Positions 11,111-22,318 are shown, counted from the stretch's first letter. The stretch: DNA of 64,000 bases from Meconema thalassinum (GCA_946902985.2 OX336389.2:172990704-173054703); one strand, 5' to 3'. Notes: a model not told the origin generated them from the sequence alone. Translations and numbers: made by a program.

Positions 11111-11246
11111 TGCGTACACGCGATTACTCAGCAGTAATGCTCGGAGCACGGTTGGAGAGGGACTGGGGGAGATAGCCAATACGACACTGGGCGAAGGTCA
11201 TAGTACAAGTCCATGCGCTTCCTGCAAGTCTTGATGTATCCACCAC

Positions 11247-11320
11247 TTACAAGGGGAGGATACGATGTATGGGTCACCGATTCGAACCATCTTTAGTACA
11301 CGTGTAGGGCATGACTACTG
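11247..11320 (+). repeat. Terminal fragment of the foldback family of 15485-16349
   Basis: ACAAGGGGAGGATACGATG and the following GGGTCACCGATTCGAACC match the left end of the foldback at 15485 with few differences. The tRNA-like part of that family is missing here, and similarity ends near 11320. Confidence 0.7.
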
Positions 11321-12238
11321 TCGACCAAAGTATTATGTGCACTCGAGTTTGAAGGTTGTTTGTGAAGTAACCAATAGACCTATATACAATCCAATAACAT
11401 CATCATTTTCGTCGTTCTATTGCACGTTAACTCATGTAGGTTTGGAATTTTTAATTTCCATTTTAATATTTTTTGTCGCAGTTGGAGCAAAAAAGTGCAC
11501 GTTTTTAAGCGTGTTTCAACCATGCGTCACATTTAAGAATTATTATCTCAAAAACCCGTCATCAGATCGAATCCAAATTTTAACACAATATAGATTGGAA
11601 TGTTGTATAACTGGTTTATTAATTTAAAAATTTTGCGTGTCTAAGAAAATAGTTGTTATCATTTTTGTAAGGTAACTTTTTCTCGGCTCGGGGTGGTTGG
11701 AAAATGTAGTTCTTGGTTGCGATGTAATCCTTATACATCAAAAAGTTATGCTGTATGACTGTGAAATACGTTAATTAACTCACTTATATATATCGGTTTG
11801 TATTTGTTGGCGGAAATAACACATCGTTCACCAGCTACCCGCATCCGGAAAAGCTGTACAGCGTTGCCGAAATGGAGCCCATCACGCATCATGGCGTGCC
11901 TCGCTCGGAAGTAGGTAGTAGTAGGTAATCTGTGGCGAGTACTCAGGTGCTCACGGCCGAGCAGCTCGGCTGGAACAGCCTGTTCTAGAAATTATAATCC
12001 CTGCGATCAAATAATGTCAAGTGAGACTACACATAGCAATATAAGGTACACCACACCGCGACTGTTTGACCTTCGACACAGCAAAGACAGTACAGGAGGG
12101 AGTAAGACGAGAAAGCAAGCGAGAGACATATAGTCTTCCCCCAACATCACTGCAAGGCCGTCTGTCCCAGAAGCACTCCGGAGTGCAGCCGGTGTGCCAG
12201 CGCACCCGGAGTGCTGTTTGGCCACCTCTGGTGTAGAA

Positions 12239-13115
12239 CAAGTTCAGGGAGGCCTAAACAGTTGCTGATCAACAAAGAACTTTGAAGCCCTAGCAAAACT
12301 ACTCGCAGGGAGGATCGGGATCTGTTGCTTTCCGCGCATCGTTGGCCCATTGGTACTGCCACGTCCTTCCGACAGGATTTTCGAAGAGCCACTGGAGTGA
12401 ATGTGTCCGGTCAGACGGCGCACAATTGGTTGCATGAAGCAGGACTAATGTCAAGGGTGCTTGCGCCAAAACCTCTCTCAAACCACAGCATAAGGCAGTT
12501 CGTGGCAACAATTCACTGAACATGGCAGCAAGAAGACTGTTTTACTGATGAGGTCTCCATTGGTTTACACCCGTACAACAGGAGCATTCGAGTGTGGCAA
12601 CGAGTGGGTGAGAGATTTCACAAGCCCTTCATTCAGGAACGCCTCCAACAGCAAGTCATGTTTTGGGGTGCGATCATGTTTAGTCGAGGTACGCCTCTAA
12701 TTCCTGTCCACGGTAACATGACTGGTCTGGTATATAGAGACAACATCCTCAAACCTGTCATCACAGGATCCACTGCCACAACAGAATGGGTTAGGGCTGT
12801 ACACAAGTGGACGATAATGCTCGTGCCCATAGAGCTAGGGCGGTCAATCAGTTCGTTCAGATGCATGGCATACGGAGAATGGAGTGGCCTGCATGCTCTG
12901 CAAGCATGAATTGTATTGAATATGCACGGAAAGAGCTTAAGAGGTCAATTTCGCACCGTCCCAATCCTCCAACAAACAATCAGCAACTGATTGAAGCTGC
13001 TATCCAAAAGTGCGATAATCTGCCCCAAACCAGGTTGCATTCGTTGGTTCTCAGTATGCTCCCCGTCGTAGGCAAGCATGCCTTAGGGCTCGTGCAACTA
13101 AGTCGCAATATGTAA
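12239..13115 (+). pseudogene. 3' part of a Tc1-like transposase
   Basis: This is the continuation of 9429-9552. It contains R-E-D-R (second DNA-binding motif), T-D-E, D-D-N-A-R-A-H and N-C-I-E. The spacing from the second Asp to Glu is 34, giving a DD34E-type catalytic triad. Damage includes TGA 12517-12519 and a frameshift near 12800. The normally conserved S-P-D-L-N-P before the Glu has become S-A-S-M-N-C. Convincing terminal repeats were not found. It is a dead copy. Confidence 0.8.
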
Positions 13116-13819
13116 AATTTATTTTGAGTAGTCCTACTGTATACATACAGTGAATTTTTGTGAATTTCCACGGAATTTTGCATTATTTATGCGTTTCAGA
13201 CTGTTTTATGACAAATGCGCGCAAAAATAACACTTTTCTATGTCTGTTTGCACGCTTAGAGCTAGAGAACAGCCAGTTGGATCGACGTAAAATGTGGTAT
13301 GGGCATCCATCAGAGGCAAGGCACCAATCATTTATAGGCTATAACTTGTCACCGTACCTCTCATAAAAAGGGGCTATGGGGGGAAACCCCCTCCAAATAC
13401 ATAGGGTAAAGTCAAGTTATTCCGTGATACCAAGTAACGCCGTAATAAAGCGGATTTCCTCTATCACTACGTAGGTTCAATTCCGAAAGTTCTAAGTTTT
13501 TACCAACAGATGGCAGTAGAAACCAGGAAACCAGGAATCCAGGAAGCCCTTGCGTTCTATCTTTGACTAACTCAATGAGGTTTTCAAAAATATATTAACA
13601 TAGAGTTGACATTTCAACAAGTGATCCACATCCCGTGAAATATGTGGTGAAGATTTTAATTTCTTATAAACAGCTGTTTCATTGTATACGTTTTATTTTA
13701 ACACCAGTCAGAGGTAAGATGCAGACCATTCGCATACAAGACTTACATGCATGTAGTTTTACGCATGCAAGGTGTGCGGGCTTAGCAATAAGTACGTTTT
13801 TCTTAGGTTGGACGCTGAA

Positions 13820-14092
13820 ATGGCGCCAAAACTGAATAAAGAGGCTCGCTCCTACACAGCTGAAACACTAAAAGAAGCATTGAGGTCGATGAAGGAAGAA
13901 GGATGGTCAGTATACAAGGCCAGTAGACGTTTTAATAACTCGTGGAGTACACTAAAGGATTATTGCACAAAATATTCAGCCAATCCAGGAAGTGCAACCC
14001 TTGCAAAAATTGGAAAGCCACTCGTTGTGTCACCTGAATTTGAAGTGAAGATAATGTGTCAAGATAGACACAATAGATCGGTCTTGGCCTAA
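13820..14092 (+). pseudogene. pogo transposase N-terminal HTH (psq-type) fragment
   Basis: Ninety codons start at ATG 13820 and end at TAA 14090. Residues about 12-50 have the Pipsqueak-type pattern, with L-x-x-A-L near the start, then Y-K-A-S-R-x-F and S-T-L-K-D-Y. In intact pogo-like transposases this binds the terminal repeats and is followed by about 350 residues of DDE domain, which are absent here. If expressed, it would be a DNA-binding peptide only. Confidence 0.75.
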
Positions 14093-14142
14093 TTCAAGAC
14101 CCCAAAACAATGACGATGATGGTTGTGGTGCGTGAGGTGGCT

Positions 14143-14262
14143 CCCCTGGCGGATGACACCAAGAGGAAGAATGGAGCAGAATGGATTATCAGTTGTGTAA
14201 TGTCTGGTACCTATAATGTCTATTATATGTGTGATAGGTGTGAGGAATCTGATAGTGACTAA
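14143..14262 (+). pseudogene. pogo transposase C-terminal cysteine tail fragment
   Basis: In a different frame from the HTH piece, the sequence reads A-E-W-I-I-S-C, then Y-Y-M-C-D-R-C-E and an acidic end at TAA 14260-14262. Many insect pogo-like transposases end in such a Cys-rich tail. Its presence right after the HTH fragment marks an internal deletion rather than 3' truncation. Confidence 0.55.
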
Positions 14263-14454
14263 GAAGACTTAAAATATGTTTAATGGAATATTTTTAATAG
14301 AATGTTTTTTCTATAAAAAAAAACTGTAGTGAAATGTTTCAATATGGGCAATATGGGGTAATAGAAACTTATAGTCTACATACGATTTGAACACTTTTAT
14401 TACATTCAACATTACTTTTTAAGATTAAAAAGTACACTGAATGATAAACACCAT

Positions 14455-14495
14455 GCTATCACGGAGTAACTTACACTATCACGGAGTTACCTACT
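14455..14495 (+). repeat. Subterminal copies of the pogo end motif
   Basis: ATCACGGAGT occurs twice here (near 14459 and 14477) and again in the right terminal repeat (14655). Repeated end motifs are plausible extra transposase binding sites. Confidence 0.6.
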
Positions 14496-14681
14496 TCTAC
14501 TACCGGATTTTATTAGTTAATACCTTGAAATAACTTATGGATATTTGTAAGATATATGCCAGAAATGTTCCGTAGGGTATTCCTCCTTAACATGAAATGA
14601 ATCGAAATAACTGAAATCTAAAATTTCAGAAATAGTAACAAAAAAAAACTTAGTATCACGGAGTTACTTAACTTTACCCTA

Positions 14682-15484
14682 CTGAAAAAGTCGAAATATC
14701 AAAATTATCGTAGGACGAGACAAAGCTTATTTTGATCCCCTCGATGTGAGAAACAAAAACTCGGATGAGACCCCAAAAACCACATATTAGGGCCCTAGAA
14801 CCAACCTTCCCCGATATATTTCCAAAAAACAAATACCCGCTGTTGGCGGACGCAACTCAAACATTGGAGGTCTTTTCCTGCTAAACGGTAAGACTAACCT
14901 AAAAGCGGATTGCACAGACAGAACCGGATTTGGCGAGATCTACAAATTTGGCCTCATGACGTTTTGTCGTATCTCAGTCTGTTACACATTAGAAAAGACA
15001 GATTTCTAGATTGTGCTTTTCCCCCACGTGTTTCACAGTTATTTTCCACAATTAATGGACAGCTACAGCCTCCAAACTTGGCACGCCAATCCAAGTTGTA
15101 AAGCTCTACAATTTTGCTCCGATTACTCTTTGTCGTATCTCCTTTGATTACACCGTAGATTCCGCTAAAAACGTAGGTTTTTATATTTTTGGGTACTTTT
15201 CACACTGTCAATAAATGCTATCAAACCAGTACCATTGAGTTTTCTTATTAACATTTACTTTAGTAATGGTGGTTTATTTATTAAAATAGTCTAATTGATA
15301 ATCAGATAATAACACAACTACAGTGACAGGCTACTTTTGGGCTGGTAAGTACCAAAGGCCGTTAGAGAAACGGGTACTTCTGGTAGTATCCTATTAACCG
15401 TGTCACCTACACTGTACCAGGTTTAGTCAAACAGCCCAACTTGAGAGCGTGTCAATCTGGCTGGCATAAAGCGCTTTATTACTA
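14682..15484. other. Unassigned sequence
   Basis: No coding relic, tRNA-like head or terminal repeat was recognised. The phrase TTTGTCGTATCTC occurs twice (near 14963 and 15130), hinting at an old tandem unit. Confidence 0.5.
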
Positions 15485-16349
15485 ACAAGGGGAGGATACG
15501 ATGCATGGGTCACCGATTCGAACCATCTTATTACACGTGTAGGGCATGACCAGGCGTATACCAGGTGCAAGTGCAAGTACCGAGAAATTAATTAATTGTG
15601 ATTGCAGTGCGGCGTCTATGTGCGTTGTACGCTAGCAAGAATCCAACGAGCGCGTGGTGCAGCGGTAAGAGCGCTGCTTCGTAAGCTCGGGTTCACTGGA
15701 TCGAATCCCACCGGTGAGCTTTTGCAGTGTGTTGTGTTCTTTCTCTTTTTTTTTTTGTAAACATTAGCAATTCGTGCATCTGTAGGTGTCGTGAATAATG
15801 TTTATTTTGCAGCCAATTGTAATGACGTGTTATGTGAGCGGGAAAATGGATTCTGAAATAATCATATGGGGTTCAACGTTTGTGACATTACATAATGTAC
15901 AGTACATTTCAAATACATTGGTATTATACACGGTCAAGTGTATTCTATTACATATATACATTTATACATTGAAGGCCATGTCTGTTCAGTTCATTGCACG
16001 TCTGTGAATCATCAGACCACCCCGCAAGCAGTGAGTATTGGTTGGAAATTGTCAATGGTAAAAAACACACACACACACACACACACACTGCAAAGGCTCA
16101 CCGGTGGGATTCGATCCAGCAATCCCGCGCTCACGAAGTAGGGCTCTTACCGCTGCACCACGCGCTCCTTGGAATTTTGCTAGCATACAACGCACATAGA
16201 CGCCGCACTGTAATTGCAATTAATTAATTTCACGGAAACGGCTGAGAAGCGCACCTTACTACTTGCACCTGGTATTCGCCTGGTCATGCCCTACACGTGC
16301 ACTGAAGGTGGTTCGAATCGGTGACCCGTGCATCGTATCTTCCCCTTGT
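15485..16349. repeat. Foldback element with tRNA-like sequence in both arms
   Basis: The left arm 15485-15742 and right arm about 16078-16349 are inverted copies with small differences, around a 335-bp spacer. Ends are ACAAGGGGAGGATACGATG and its complement. Each arm carries an A box (GGTGCAGCGGTAAGAGC) and B box (GGATCGAATCC) spaced as in a tRNA-derived promoter, on + in the left arm and - in the right. The acceptor stem does not pair, so this is not a tRNA gene. A (CA)n run lies at 16064-16088. No target duplication was found. Confidence 0.8.
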
Positions 16350-16990
16350 GAGCCACCCAGAGCCGGCAACTTCAAGCGCTTCTCTACAGCATGCATGATA
16401 CTAGTTTTTAATTGACAATAGGTGAGTTGTCATGCCTGGGGGCTCAACTTCCTCTTGACCAATAACCGCTAACCTTGGCCATGAATTGAAAGGTGCGCAA
16501 AATCCAGCATTGTCACTGTTCTTACGAACAGCAGTAGCGTCTTTGCGTTAATGCGATCAGTTTGAGTATTTTACAGTTTTATGAATTTTAAATGAGATAT
16601 AGGCTACTGTATGTTTCATAATGCCATACGTCTATTCTTTAATGGGACATTAACATATGACACCGTGAAAACAAACTATTCACGAAAAAATAAATGAAAA
16701 ACAGAGTTGCACCAATGATTATAATTTGTTAATAATAATTTAACATACTACAACATTATAGGAGAAACAAACTCTCAAGGACTAGCCCACTAAGATTGTT
16801 GAGTTGAATTGAGTTGAGTTGAGCTAACCTTACCCGGGTGGTAGGAGGCCCTTGCCCTATAGGCTTGTGGTGTGCTTTTGAAATTGAAATTTTGAAATAT
16901 ACAATAGCCTATACCCTTCCTAAAAATGTTGTAAGAGCATTGTCCTTAATTTTAACTCTGACATATAGTACATAAGAAGTGACCTCACAA
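16350..16990. other. Unassigned AT-rich sequence
   Basis: No gene or element was recognised. Short GAGTTGAATTGAGTTGAGTTGAG repeats lie at about 16800-16822. Confidence 0.5.
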
Positions 16991-18280
16991 ACTGAATCTC
17001 TCAATTTTCCGATTTTATTCTATATATAGATTTCTTTAAATGAGTGAAACAAATTTATCAGTAATTTTTAACAATACTTTTTTAAAATTGATATCTTGCT
17101 TAGTATTACATTTCTAGTCGAATGTTTCACAAATATGAAAATGAAGCACACAAAGTTTCGTGTCAATAGGTTGCATAGTTTCAAAGAGATAGAACTAGGC
17201 ATATATTCAGAGTCGCCAGGGCTGCAAAATGTTGGTAAATGCTCTCGATAGTTTTGAACCCTAGTCTCTATATAACAGGAACTATACAGGCCAACAGTTA
17301 TAAACTTTGCACACGCATAAAAATAAAATTGCAGATTGATTTTGAGTAACCTTTTCTGGCCAGTGTTGCGAACACAATTCTAAGCGCGCTGATACTTTCA
17401 ACGTTTAACTTCAGGTTACTTCCATAATAACGAATGCATTTCATCTAAATGTTCTTGTTATGGGGAATGTATGATTTAGAACATATTACTAAGCTTATTA
17501 TAAGAGTCACCAGGGCTACCAACTATGTATTGACGATCTCAAGACTTTTGAACCCTAGAGTCAATATCTCGGAATATATGTGCGAAAAAAAAAAAAGAAT
17601 TTTAAACTTTAGCACAGTGTGAATCCAGGATGTTTTAGACATATTCAGAGTGAATCGTCCAACTTAGTGCTATCAACGTAATTCTATGCATGCGTATAAT
17701 GTTCAATGTTCAAGTGCATGCAACTGTGATACTAATTTATGAACTTATGCATAATTTTGCACGTACAATGTGTGTCTTAGTAGATATAGGCCTACGTATG
17801 TATATTTACAGAGTCCACAGGACTACCAACTGACATTCTGAGAACATTTGAGCCCAAAACTCATTCTTGTAGAATCTGTTCATATAAACCGTTTGAAGAT
17901 CTATACACTATAATGCCTTAATATTGAAGATGGATTTTGAGCAACGCGTAGATACATAATAGTGTTACCATAATATTTCGACTTACGTTCACATGTTCCA
18001 TGTTGAACTGTATGTAACGTCCATAACAATCAGTGGATTTCTACCAAATTTTGTTTATACAGTGCATGCCATAAGAGATAGGCTACACATGCACATTCTC
18101 AGGCCTACCAGCTACTTAATAACTCCCCGGGCATTTGAGCCGTGGACTCTCTATCTCGGAATCCATGCAAGGAAGCAATTTCGAACATGCTCTAAGAGGC
18201 CACAATATTTCAGTTATATTTTGAGCAAATCTTATGTTAGTGCTACCATTATTCTAAATAGGTCTAATTAAAGGAATATG
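16990..18280 (+). repeat. Degenerate tandem array, about 295-bp unit, four copies
   Basis: Related blocks recur at about 17212, 17505, 17812 and 18100. Each has CAGAGTC-CAGGGCTACCAAC-like sequence, then TTTGAACCCTA-like and TCTCGGAAT-like sequence. A second marker, GATTTTGAGTAAC or close variants, recurs at about 17335, 17930 and 18220. Copies are diverged, so this is an old satellite-like array. No coding sense was seen. Confidence 0.65.
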
Positions 18281-18439
18281 GGTTGACTCATTAATTTTAA
18301 GAAAAGTAGGCTGTTTAGTTCGTTACGGAGCTACTAGTGTTTTTTTCTTTTTTGCCATTATTTTCATATCGGATCTTTTTCGTGGTAAGCTTAGTGTTTT
18401 CCTGCTCCATAATCAGCTTTCAATTGCCATTATTGAAGC

Positions 18440-18605
18440 AAGATACTGCCTCATTTACAGCTTACTCGACTGTAGAATGGAAAACCTGTTTTGGGGCATC
18501 GGTCCCATACCATGGCATTTTGTGTTTTACCATGCAGGTACTTTTTGAGAAGCTCTGGATTGACAAGGTCTCTATAAACTGTCTTATAGCATCAATATAT
18601 TGTTG
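18440..18605 (-). pseudogene. Transposase relic with K-Y-L-H-G-K-T-Q-N-A motif
   Basis: The minus strand reads V-Y-R-D-L-V-N-P-E-L-L-K-K-Y-L-H-G-K, then W-D-R-C-P-K-T. After frame changes it reads A-V-S-C-F-N-N-G-N. The same order occurs in insect proteins annotated as Mutator-like transposase-domain proteins. It is interrupted by stops and frameshifts. The upstream minus-strand stretch to 18793 is open but not recognised. Family assignment is from memory of the motif. Confidence 0.45.
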
Positions 18606-18860
18606 ACTATGTCCAGAGAAACAAGTCCGTAACCTGAAGAATGTTCCAAATCTGCACTGTGATTTATTGTAAAGTTATCAGGTAGTTTACTTGCACTCGC
18701 ACTAGTGTTTATAACCTCAAAATGACTATTATTTACACCTGACTTCTCATCGATTTCACAAACATCGTTAGAAACGACATGGTATCTTAACATCTAATTT
18801 TCTTTTCTTAGACCAACGAACATCACTTCTTGGCATACTGCACGAAATTATAAATCATTA

Positions 18861-19241
18861 CTGAACCTGCAATACCGCGTATCTGACAATGCTCTTCTTT
18901 TACATTATTTTCCTAATGATTGGTCACGCCTCCCAGCCGTATGCGAATGTGCCGTCAAACAGCACAATTCACATTAAGCTCATTTTCCTGTGTAGGGGCA
19001 TAAAGAAAAATGAGCTTTAAATTTAATGAACTGTAGAAAAGTATATTTCCATGTAGTTATGCACTCATACAGTACAGTATATTTAAGGTTAATTTTCCTT
19101 TAAGTATGTACACGGAAAATGAACCTAGCATGAATTGTTCCGTTGGATGGCACATCCACATTCGACAGGGAGGTGTGACCAATCATAAAGAAAATAATGG
19201 AAAATAAGAGCATGGTCAGAAACGCAGTATTGCAAGTTCAG
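18861..19241. mobile_element. Inverted-repeat MITE-like element
   Basis: Arms of about 135 bp (18861-18995 and 19108-19241) are inverted copies, beginning CTGAACCTGCAATAC and its variant complement. The centre is AT-rich and noncoding. No target duplication is visible, so the family is unknown. Confidence 0.65.
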
Positions 19242-20199
19242 CAGCGATACGAAACTACAATGTATACTTTCAGATCATAGAAAATGGCGGGAAACAGTTG
19301 ACTGAATTAGCACTAGGTTATTTCAATGTAACTAAGCAGGTTACGTAACATATTCGAAAAGAAGCTAATAAGAAGCCAAGCCCAAAAAATCCCACAACAT
19401 TAGACAATTTAACAATGACGTATAACTGACCATGCAGTCATTTAAATGTCGAGCACTTGAAAGGTTCAAGGCCTCAAAGAAGGCGTAAAACTTCATATTT
19501 TCTGTAAAAAAAAAAGTATACACATATTCTTAGGAGTATTATTAATTAACCCAAAAATATGAATTTCATTATTTTGAATATTTATGTTAATGCCCCCTTA
19601 AGCTTCCTTTTTTATTGTGATGTACTTGACTGTGTATTTGTTTCAACAAATAGTCTTAGCAACAGAACAAATATAAAGAGCGTACGCCAGGAAGAAGTAC
19701 CCCTCTTCCAAGCCAGGCTTGCCTACCACTGTTTGCTGTGACAGTGCATAGCAATGAGCGTAAATGTATGCATGAGCAGAAGATGCACTTAAGCATTATT
19801 GTCTTGAATCCCTTAAATTCGTCACAAGAGGAGATATTTTATGCTCTACATCACTAGACCGCATTTACCCGCACGACACGGATTGAGTCGTTTAGTAGCG
19901 TAACCTCGTTCTTCAACAACATGGCGAGATGAGAAACGTCAATATCATTCTTGAAACGTACAAAATATACAGAATTCCTCTTTTCGGGAGGGCATCAGCT
20001 GACTACTTTAACATTACAGTTTGTGACTGTGGAGTTATGTCATATCATTTCATTTAATTAATAGTTTGCAAGGATTAGAGTCAGGAGCAGGTCATTTTAT
20101 CTTAACATTATATATGGTTGTAAATTATATACAACTATAGAACCAAGGAAATACGTGCCTATTTTGGGCTTTGACCTCTGTCAATGGCAGGATAGAGCG
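19242..20199. other. Unassigned sequence
   Basis: No element borders were found. A short stretch near 19290-19430 keeps an open reading sense through few stops but matches nothing I recognise. Confidence 0.45.
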
Positions 20200-20213
20200 C
20201 TAGGCACTATAAT

Positions 20214-20450
20214 TTTTATTTTTTATTAATGCAGCCAATGGCCATGTACTTTTCTTTTCAGGACGGGTCAGGGAAGGGATATTGGAAGGAAATCGGCCGT
20301 GGACCTATTGAAAGGAACCGTCCCGGTGGTGAAAATGGGAAACCACGAAAACCATTTTCAGGACAGCCGAGGTGGGATTCGAACCCACGCTCTCCCGATG
20401 CCAGCGGGGTACGAGGTAGCGCGTTAACGCTCTCGGCCACCGCGGCCGGT
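20214..20450 (-). repeat. tRNA-derived SINE with 14-bp target duplication
   Basis: CTAGGCACTATAAT flanks it at 20200-20213 and 20451-20464. On the minus strand the head begins GGTGGCCGAGAGCGTTAACGC and has B box GTGGGTTCGAATCCCAC with a long variable region, as in a Ser/Leu-type tRNA. The tail is an A/T-rich run at 20214-20228. The intact duplication makes it one of the younger insertions here. Confidence 0.92.
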
Positions 20451-20744
20451 CTAGGCACTATAATGCACCACTGTAATGACTCGACCGTTAGCGGGTGGCA
20501 CTTTCACGGCGATTGGCTCCGGACCCAGCAGGCGGGAAATAGTCATGACCGCCCGGGAACAGATATGAAAATCTTCTTATTGCTGCTTATTGCTCATTAC
20601 GATTTTCTAAATTGCTGTCTGAACGCTACGTTATTCAGATTTAGTTTGCGGACTTTTACTGACAGTCTGTGATGTCGTTTTGTTGATTATACTGTACTGT
20701 TTTATACAATGAGAAAGATACAAGTTGGACACGGAAATCTCCAG

Positions 20745-20968
20745 TTGTCGAGAGGAGATGGTATCTCATTCAGCCGAGATCGTGTGGCCTCCGGAGTTGA
20801 CGCACGTAATGAGGATGAAGTGATGATGATGTCGACACATACACCCAGTCCCCGAGCCACGGGAATTAACCCCAGGAGATTAAAATCCCTGATGACTCGG
20901 CCGGGAATCGAACCCGGGGCACTTCGGGCTAAAGCCTAGCGCGCTAACCATTTAGCCACGGAGTCGGA
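20745..20968 (-). repeat. tRNA-derived SINE
   Basis: The minus-strand head has A box TGGCTAAATGGTTAGCGC and B box CCCGGGTTCGATTCCCGG (20901-20918). The body word CACGGGAATTAACCCCAGGAG is shared with the copies at 50085-50310 and 51818-52045. Confidence 0.8.
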
Positions 20969-20986
20969 CGCTGAGCATGTGATAAC

Positions 20987-21731
20987 TAGGGCTCGGATTT
21001 TTAGGTAAATACATATTCTTTTATGTAAATATATATTTTAAGCAATTTGTCTATAAATACATAAACTCCTGCTTTTCATTTATTAGCACATAAAAAGACA
21101 TAATGTTTACATTTTTTTAAAATCAGTATGCTAGATCTTTCAGTTGATTGCATTTTTGTTCTGTTTTAATTCAACGAGGAAGAACCTGTGAGCTATCTAA
21201 TCTTCATGCAGAGCGTATGTCAGCTTGGTGCTGTGGTTTTCTTAACTTGTCGCCCCGTCCCACTCACTGTGGAAGCCGGGGATGCCTAAAGTAAAAGCAA
21301 CTACAAGTTATCATCTGCAGCAGTATGTTGCTGAATTTAAGGATAATTTTACTTCTGATGGGGGCGTTTGGTTCTGCCAACCATGTGGGAAAGCAATCAA
21401 GACTAAACAGCTATATCAAGTTACACCACACCGTGAGGGCAAGAATCATATTGCCGCAGTTTCGCGCCTTCAGAATAAGTGTTTCGCGATAATCGTCGGT
21501 CATTTGTGATGGACAACCTGAAGATGTATCTCGTTGTGTATTGTAATTCTTCAGCAGTCAGTGAGGCATAGCATAAATTGCATTCGTGAATACTGCATAT
21601 TGTTTATATTGTCATTCGTAAACTAAATTATAATGACATATTTTTACTTTTTTGTCACATATTTCAGAAATATTTAATACATAAAAAATAATTATTTTCC
21701 CGATTTTTAGCACCTAAAAATCCGAGCCCTA
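20987..21731 (+). mobile_element. Short hAT element with BED-finger gene
   Basis: The exact 8-bp duplication GTGATAAC lies at 20979-20986 and 21732-21739. Terminal repeats are TAGGGCTCGGATTTTTAG and its complement. Subterminal TTTTTAGGTAAATAC / CACCTAAAAA motifs follow. At 745 bp it lacks the catalytic domain and is nonautonomous. Confidence 0.93.
21282..21509 (+). CDS. BED-type zinc finger protein fragment of a hAT element
   Basis: A 75-codon frame. Residues about 27-52 have the C-x2-C (F-C-Q-P-C-G) and H-x4-H (T-P-H-R-E-G-K-N-H) ligands of a BED/CGGBP1-like finger, the DNA-binding N terminus of many hAT transposases. All four zinc ligands are present. Nothing of the RNase H-like catalytic core follows, so at most a DNA-binding peptide could be made. 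I cannot tell whether it is expressed. Confidence 0.65.
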   Translation: MPKVKATTSYHLQQYVAEFKDNFTSDGGVWFCQPCGKAIKTKQLYQVTPHREGKNHIAAVSRLQNKCFAIIVGHL

Positions 21732-21739
21732 GTGATAAC

Positions 21740-22318
21740 AGTAGTGGATTACTGGGTCAGCACGACTGGCTTGCTAGCGGGTTTAACCATAGCCAACTAT
21801 AGACAGGCCTTGGCCACACCGAATTGCAAAACCGCTTCGCTAGCGTCATACGTCCGGGTCCTGCCGTGCGCCTAGGGCAGAGTAGACATTGTGGTCTCTC
21901 AATAGTTTAATTTGAAATCGGGTTATTGGAAAGAAGTTCACTAATATGTATGTACGGGAGAAGGTGCGTATATTGTTGGATGACAAAAGGAGATTCCGAT
22001 GTATGTTATTTAATAAATTGTCAATAAAACGATAAAACTGATAAAATTACTTCACATAAATTTAACTTGGTACTAAAACATGACAATTGACAAGAATCAA
22101 ATAAATACTTCATATAAGTGTTAATAATTTTCGTTTCCTACTTTCACTTGAAGTAGGCATATTAAATTCGTCTGTCTATGATAATAATAATCATAATAAT
22201 AATAATAATAATTTTATTTATTTATTTACTTATTTATGTATTAAATACCATTGATATTACATTAATGTGATATGTCTCAAGAATCTGACGGCAAATCCAG
22301 TACAGATTATCTGTAACT

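Larger units (their letters stand above)
9553..12230 (-). mobile_element. hAT element nested in a Tc1 pseudogene
   Basis: The exact 8-bp duplication GTGTAGAA lies at 9545-9552 and 12231-12238, the diagnostic hAT length. The ends are short related inverted repeats, CAGGGGCGGCCA on the left and CAGAGGTGGCCA as complement of the right. Minus-strand transposase remains survive at 10690-11110. Two SINEs (9930-10588) and a terminal fragment of the foldback family (11247-11320) lie inside, so the element is old. From 11321 to about 12150 I see no coding relic. Confidence 0.85.
13404..14679 (+). mobile_element. Internally deleted pogo-like DNA transposon
   Basis: Inverted ends GGGTAAAGTCAAGTTATTCC (left) and GGGTAAAGTTAAGTAACTCC (complement of right) are flanked by TA on both sides, the pogo/mariner target. 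The 1.28-kb element keeps a 5' helix-turn-helix segment and a 3' cysteine-rich tail of its transposase. The catalytic centre is missing, so it would need transposase in trans. Confidence 0.9.

Noticed and set aside
15652..15722. tRNA gene
   Set aside because: A and B boxes are present but acceptor and anticodon stems do not pair, and the sequence is duplicated inverted in a foldback.
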